In this document: piece by piece, positions 60,613-64,000 of the stretch
How the letters are laid out: each line of letters starts with the position of its first letter
How positions within the stretch are numbered: the stretch's first letter is position 1
Assembly: GCF_004193775.1 (NCBI RefSeq)
Contig: NC_041011.1
Location: 17,875,173 to 17,939,172, forward strand
DNA length: 64,000 bases
DNA from: Glycine soja
Lineage: Eukaryota; Streptophyta; Magnoliopsida; Fabales; Fabaceae
Direction: 5' to 3'
The notes under the pieces: generated by a model
What the model saw: the letters and a program-made list of their open reading frames with translations, nothing else
Told to the model about the DNA's origin: nothing
Database searches by the model: none
Position numbers and translations under genes: made by a program

Positions 60613-60805
60613 AAGATCCTCCTCATTCTCAAAGAGGGGAACGAGCAACAATTTGAAGGTTGTATATTCAGGAACTAAAGAATTCAAAATAGCTACTAAT
60701 AAGAGGGATTTGTTTTTGGGATTTTCTAAGCACCAAGAGCGGCTACGCAAGAAGTTTGCACTTGAGGAGGGGAGGATATTTGCAGCTAATGAACAAGTTT
60801 CTTAA
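60141..60805 (+). pseudogene. Unrecognised lysine-rich protein remnant
   Basis: Plus-strand readings at about 60165-60380 (KDIELVEEEQARIG, QKHKPKRVESVNADAE) and, in another frame, 60359-60611 (MLKMGDSAKVVIKQ...VVDDETADKHQLDEVL) look protein-coding. A TGA at 60611-60613 is followed in the same frame by SSFSKRGTSNN, KVVYSGTKEFKI, KRDLFLGFSKHQERLRKKFA and a stop at 60803. It could be a second CACTA gene (TNPA-like) or a captured host gene. The left arm carries part of it inverted on the minus strand (59617-60284). Confidence 0.45.
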
Positions 60806-60845
60806 CTATTTGTCCTTAAGATTTTACTATTTCTTTTTACTATTA

Positions 60846-61089
60846 ATCAGTGGTCTTCCAATTTGATAGATGCCTTTGTGTAATTAGAAAGGGAGGGTAC
60901 ATGCTGAGACCTCTTCCGAGAGGTGCAGCATATATGTACTTAAGTTATGGGGTGTAGCTGGTCCATAATAGCTAAATGTTAATTTCATCTTTTGAACCAG
61001 CTATGTGTTTAAACTATACTTGTACCTATAGTACCTCTGGTACTCTTTTATATATATAATATATATTTACTTTTGCTGAGCCAAAAAAA
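60846..61089 (+). mobile_element. LINE 3' tail (copy B)
   Basis: The last part of the zf-RVT protein end (QWSSNL), 3' UTR with TAGTACCTCTGGTACTC, a short TA run and the terminus TTTTGCTGAGCCAAAAAAA. It corresponds to 15246-15553. Confidence 0.8.
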
Positions 61090-61777
61090 TAGTGTGTGTT
61101 TTGTGCAACAGGAGCAGGAAAATTCCAAGGTGGTGCAGAAAGAGGTTTCTAAAGGAACAACATGAGGAAAAGACAAAATAGTTGTTATATATAAGCTGGA
61201 AGCAAGTCCTAGTTATTATCATCTAATGCTAACAGAAAAAATAACTAATGTTGCACAAAATTATGACGTGATATCATATGTTGCTAAGTTAGTCATGTAA
61301 AAATATTTGCTTACTATGACGTGAAAGATTAAAAAAGGTAAAGTAGTTTAGTAAAATGAATTGAATGGATCATACGCTTTGATCCTATATGTCACAAAGG
61401 GTCATTTTAGAAGACCACGAAAATAACATGTTATGCAACCCCATAAAATCGCATGTCAGCTATTTCCATTAGTAATTGTATGATATTGCGACAAAAGGAC
61501 ATAATAAAGATCATAGTAGAGGGCTCAAAAGAACAATTACATGCCATGAATAAAAAGGAAAAACGCATACATGTTTTTAGGCATCATACATGTTTGTCAT
61601 TTGTGGAATTTGAAAAACATTTTTAAAACTATTATAATAAATATCAATTACTAGAAAAAATAAACAAACCTGCAAATAATTAAAGGAGTTATTCCCAATG
61701 TGATTCTTTGGTGCCTGATTCAGCCAGAAAAATAATAAAACTTTAGTCAATCAACCACATCGATGACAAAAATTTGC

Positions 61778-63537
61778 CTAATATGTACAAAATAATTTGT
61801 GCCAATCAACTTCATATTGTAAAAAAATAAATTGCAAGGCATTTACTAAAGAAAGCAGTGAAGACAGAGTTCCAAGACTATTCAACCCCAGCTTAGATAA
61901 TCTGTCGTAGACTACCCTAGTATGAATAGTTTTTTCCTAGAATTTTGGTTCCCAAATATCTCCAATTTCCACTTTTATTATATTCCTTGGTAAAATATTC
62001 AGCAACTGCTCCAAAATAGCATGGGAAAGAGAAGCAAAAGAGATTCAAAGAAGCTACAGAATACGACATAACTGTTCAATATCCTCTACAAAGTCAAGAG
62101 TCCACTAAAAGAAACTGACAACAGCAACATTCAAACCCCCTATTTTATCCCCACCCATAACAAAAAAAAACTCCCAAGTAAATTGAAATAAGCTCATAAC
62201 TGAGAAATGCAAACATAAGCAAGAGGAAAATCATGAATAATCCATCATATACAATCCACTTTCTTGCTTTATTTATTTTGACAGAAAGAAAATATTCATT
62301 TTTATAAAAGTAAAAGGCAGTTCTTCCAACAAAACCTATGGATCCTCAATGGCAATAACACTTGGTTGTCCTATGTTTAAAAACCCTGAGAAATGACAAT
62401 GGGAAAAGTTTAATAACCTATAGGGGATAAATTATACAGCATAACTGAAAATAACATTATTTCACAACCAACAATTTCATTTATTCATCCAGTACGCCTG
62501 TCTTGTAAAATTTTGCTTGTCATTCCAGTTAATGTCATGTTGTATATGAATATATAATTGGATTTTAAGTTTTTTTGTCTTAATCACATGTATCTTCCAC
62601 TTGAGACAATCTTTAATTTCCAACTCAGATTACCATTATTGACAGTAAAACTCTCCCTTCAAGTATTTAAGACAACTATGTACTAGGATTCGAACAAAGT
62701 AATTGGATTTTAAGTTGAAGCAATATGTTTGACAATGTTTGCATTGTTGGATAAAACATTGAATTTTACTACTAACAAAACATAAATGATACATCACTTC
62801 AAAATTAGTTTTAACCAAGATTGATTTCAAAAAAACCATTTTATCCAAATCATTTTAAAACTTTTATTAATAAACATACAAACACGAGCAAGAATTTAAT
62901 AACACTTTTCATATATTAAAGAAATTGGAATATTAATGAAAATAACAGAGAGTAACAAGATGTTACTCCTACAGGACCTGATGCTTTTGGTCTTTCTGCA
63001 TTATTTTTAGTAGTGGAAAGTGGAAACTATATGATCTTAAGGTATATCTGCCCTAAAGATCTCATAAGAATCCTTGTTAAGAAGGATCAAAGAACTGAAA
63101 GTGCTAATATCCTACCAAGTTTAGTTGATTGCAGAGTTTTAAGAGTTGTTGTAATACTTTATTTTATATTGTTTTATCTTAATTTTAGGCACATGTAATT
63201 TTTGGTTTTAGATTTAAGATAACTATCTCAATCTTTCAAAAAAATTCCGATGACCCTAGTTATTGAACTTGTTTTGCTGTCTTTTTTGTTCTCTTTTATT
63301 TCTTACTTATCATGCAACTGGTATATTACCTAGTTTCCCTTGTTCTTTTATTAGTCTTCTCAAGAGGAGGCTATAAAACAGAAGGATGTCCTGGCTACAG
63401 AAGTTTCCTCTCTTAGAGGAGAGTTGCAACAAGTAGGAGAGTTGCAAACTAATTTCTAGTGTTTATTCTATAGTCTTGTAAGGTGTAACAAACTATTGCA
63501 TCTTTTAGCTATATATGAAGGTGATGCTATGCTGTCC
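61778..63537. mobile_element. Insertion of unknown type in copy B
   Basis: Copy A reads uninterrupted AAAATTTGCTATGCTGTCC at 16232-16250. In copy B the same sequence is split by 1.76 kb, with TGC on both sides (61775-61777 and 63535-63537). The block has no CACTA-like or other clear inverted ends, so the class is unknown. A deletion from copy A is also possible. It contains a kinesin exon (63355-63432). The rest is AT-rich with no recognised gene. Confidence 0.55.
63355..63432 (+). pseudogene. Kinesin-14 (ATK/KIN-14-like) stalk exon fragment
   Basis: A 26-codon block after a T-rich tract and AG (63353-63354), reading SSQEEAIKQKDVLATEVSSL, then RGELQQ, followed by GTAGGA. It resembles the coiled-coil stalk of minus-end-directed kinesin-14 proteins, where a similar E-V-x-S-L-R-G-E-L-Q-Q-V stretch occurs just before the motor part. 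Neck and motor are absent. Coiled-coil sequence is less specific than a catalytic domain, so the family call is moderate. Splice borders point to DNA-level capture. Confidence 0.55.
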
Positions 63538-64000
63538 TAATTAAGGAGATAATAAATTTTACACTCTTCACAATTTTTCAAGTTGGACACAGAGGCAAAT
63601 CGCATGCACTAATATAAGATGTCGTTGCCCATTCTCTATGGCTTTCTTTCCCTATTCCAAATTTCCAATAGTTTTTTTGGTCTAGATTAAAGTTATCATT
63701 CACTAAGACAATCTTATTGGAATCTAATAAAATGAGTACAAAACCAAATTTCCAATAGCTAACAAGCCACAGTTAACAATGATAGAATCAACATCCAGAA
63801 TTCTGGATCTATGTTGACACATCTATCATAAAAATACAATATCTATTTAAAATTAAAAATATATGAAAATTGGTTTTATTATTAGGAATTGCATACCATA
63901 ATTTTAATATTATGCAGGCGTTGAAGAACAAAATAACATTATTTCTATGAGTTGACAATTTGAACTAAACACAGGTATGAAATATGACAATACGAAAAAG

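Larger units (their letters stand above)
48957..60842 (+). mobile_element. Large CACTA element (transposase-bearing, inactivated, right end lost)
   Basis: The left terminus CACTACTAAAAAAACAGC at 48957 is followed by many AACATCGGTT/AACCGATGTT modules (48992-49210). A leader with tandem repeats follows: 36-bp GCTTGAACCCTATCGTTC units at 49256-49360, 22-bp TTTTAACATTAGGCGTTCG units at 49455-49500, and 33-bp units at 49880-49950. A TNP2-type transposase lies at 56380-59569. LINE pieces at 50448-53395 and 53889-55790 were inserted into the 5' region. No TAGTAGTG terminus exists on the right. The element ends at an inverted repeat and then, at about 60842, at DNA of duplication 2. Confidence 0.85.
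60846..64000 (+). repeat. Segmental duplication 2, copy B, part 2
   Basis: It begins inside the LINE tail (ATCAGTGGTCTTCCAATTTG) and matches 15246-16711, interrupted by a 1.76-kb block at 61778-63537. It reaches the end of the window while still homologous. Compared with copy A, the part between 13862 and 15246 (unique DNA and most of the LINE) is missing and the CACTA lies there instead. Confidence 0.87.

Noticed and set aside
1..64000. Intact protein-coding or RNA genes
   Set aside because: Every recognisable coding region is truncated, split or contains stops. No tRNA or rRNA sequence was recognised by eye, though a covariance-model search was not possible.

Overview
This is an AT-rich plant nuclear region made almost entirely of nested, decayed transposable elements and small host-gene fragments. 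No intact protein-coding gene was found. The best guess for the source is a legume, probably soybean (Glycine). The reasons are CACTA ends with CACTACTA termini and AACATCGGTT-type subterminal repeats, solo LTRs and LINE tails of kinds familiar from soybean, and an Au-type SINE tail. That assignment is an inference and was not searched.

Layout. At 1-5430 lie gene-poor DNA, a gutted LRR receptor-kinase pseudogene (1855-2300) and an AT-rich repeat unit. At 5431-11704 is a complete non-autonomous CACTA element with 28-bp inverted ends and a GAC target duplication. It carries fragments of three unrelated host genes in one orientation: a phytochrome (PHYB-like) N-terminus, three DEK-domain exons and one RopGAP exon. 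Its uninterrupted target is preserved in a second copy of the flanking DNA at 21484-21486. At 11705-23500 are more copies of the AT-rich unit, a LINE tail, a CACTA right end at 17828 and the second copy (18214-21600) of 2142-5430. At 23500-35400 are a spliced gene remnant I do not recognise, an RNase H-bearing LINE relic, a probable copia-like LTR, a gypsy integrase scrap and two solo LTRs of one family. These LTRs (26010-28237 and 30847-33968) each have a 5-bp target duplication. The second contains a 50-bp SINE tail with its own target duplication.

At 35400-44210 are a left-truncated CACTA element with a decayed Ulp1-like protease, a gypsy-type LTR with a TATA box, and two CACTA left ends 325 bp apart. 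At 44216-46020 is a probable Helitron relic on the minus strand: a CTAG-plus-hairpin 3' terminus just downstream of a broken RPA70-like gene. At 46600-47945 is a gypsy LTR on the minus strand. At 48957-60840 is a large CACTA element. Its TNP2-type transposase (56380-59569) is broken by four in-frame stops and a late frameshift. Two or three LINE pieces and a (CA)n tract sit in its 5' part, and a 944-bp inverted repeat lies at its truncated right side. The flanks of this element (48203-48956 and 60846-64000) duplicate 13099-13862 and 15246-16711.

The features do not form an operon or pathway. The window records gene capture, nesting, segmental duplication and decay. Its main interest is the three-gene Pack-CACTA with its empty site, the Helitron/RPA relic, and the palindrome at the broken CACTA border.
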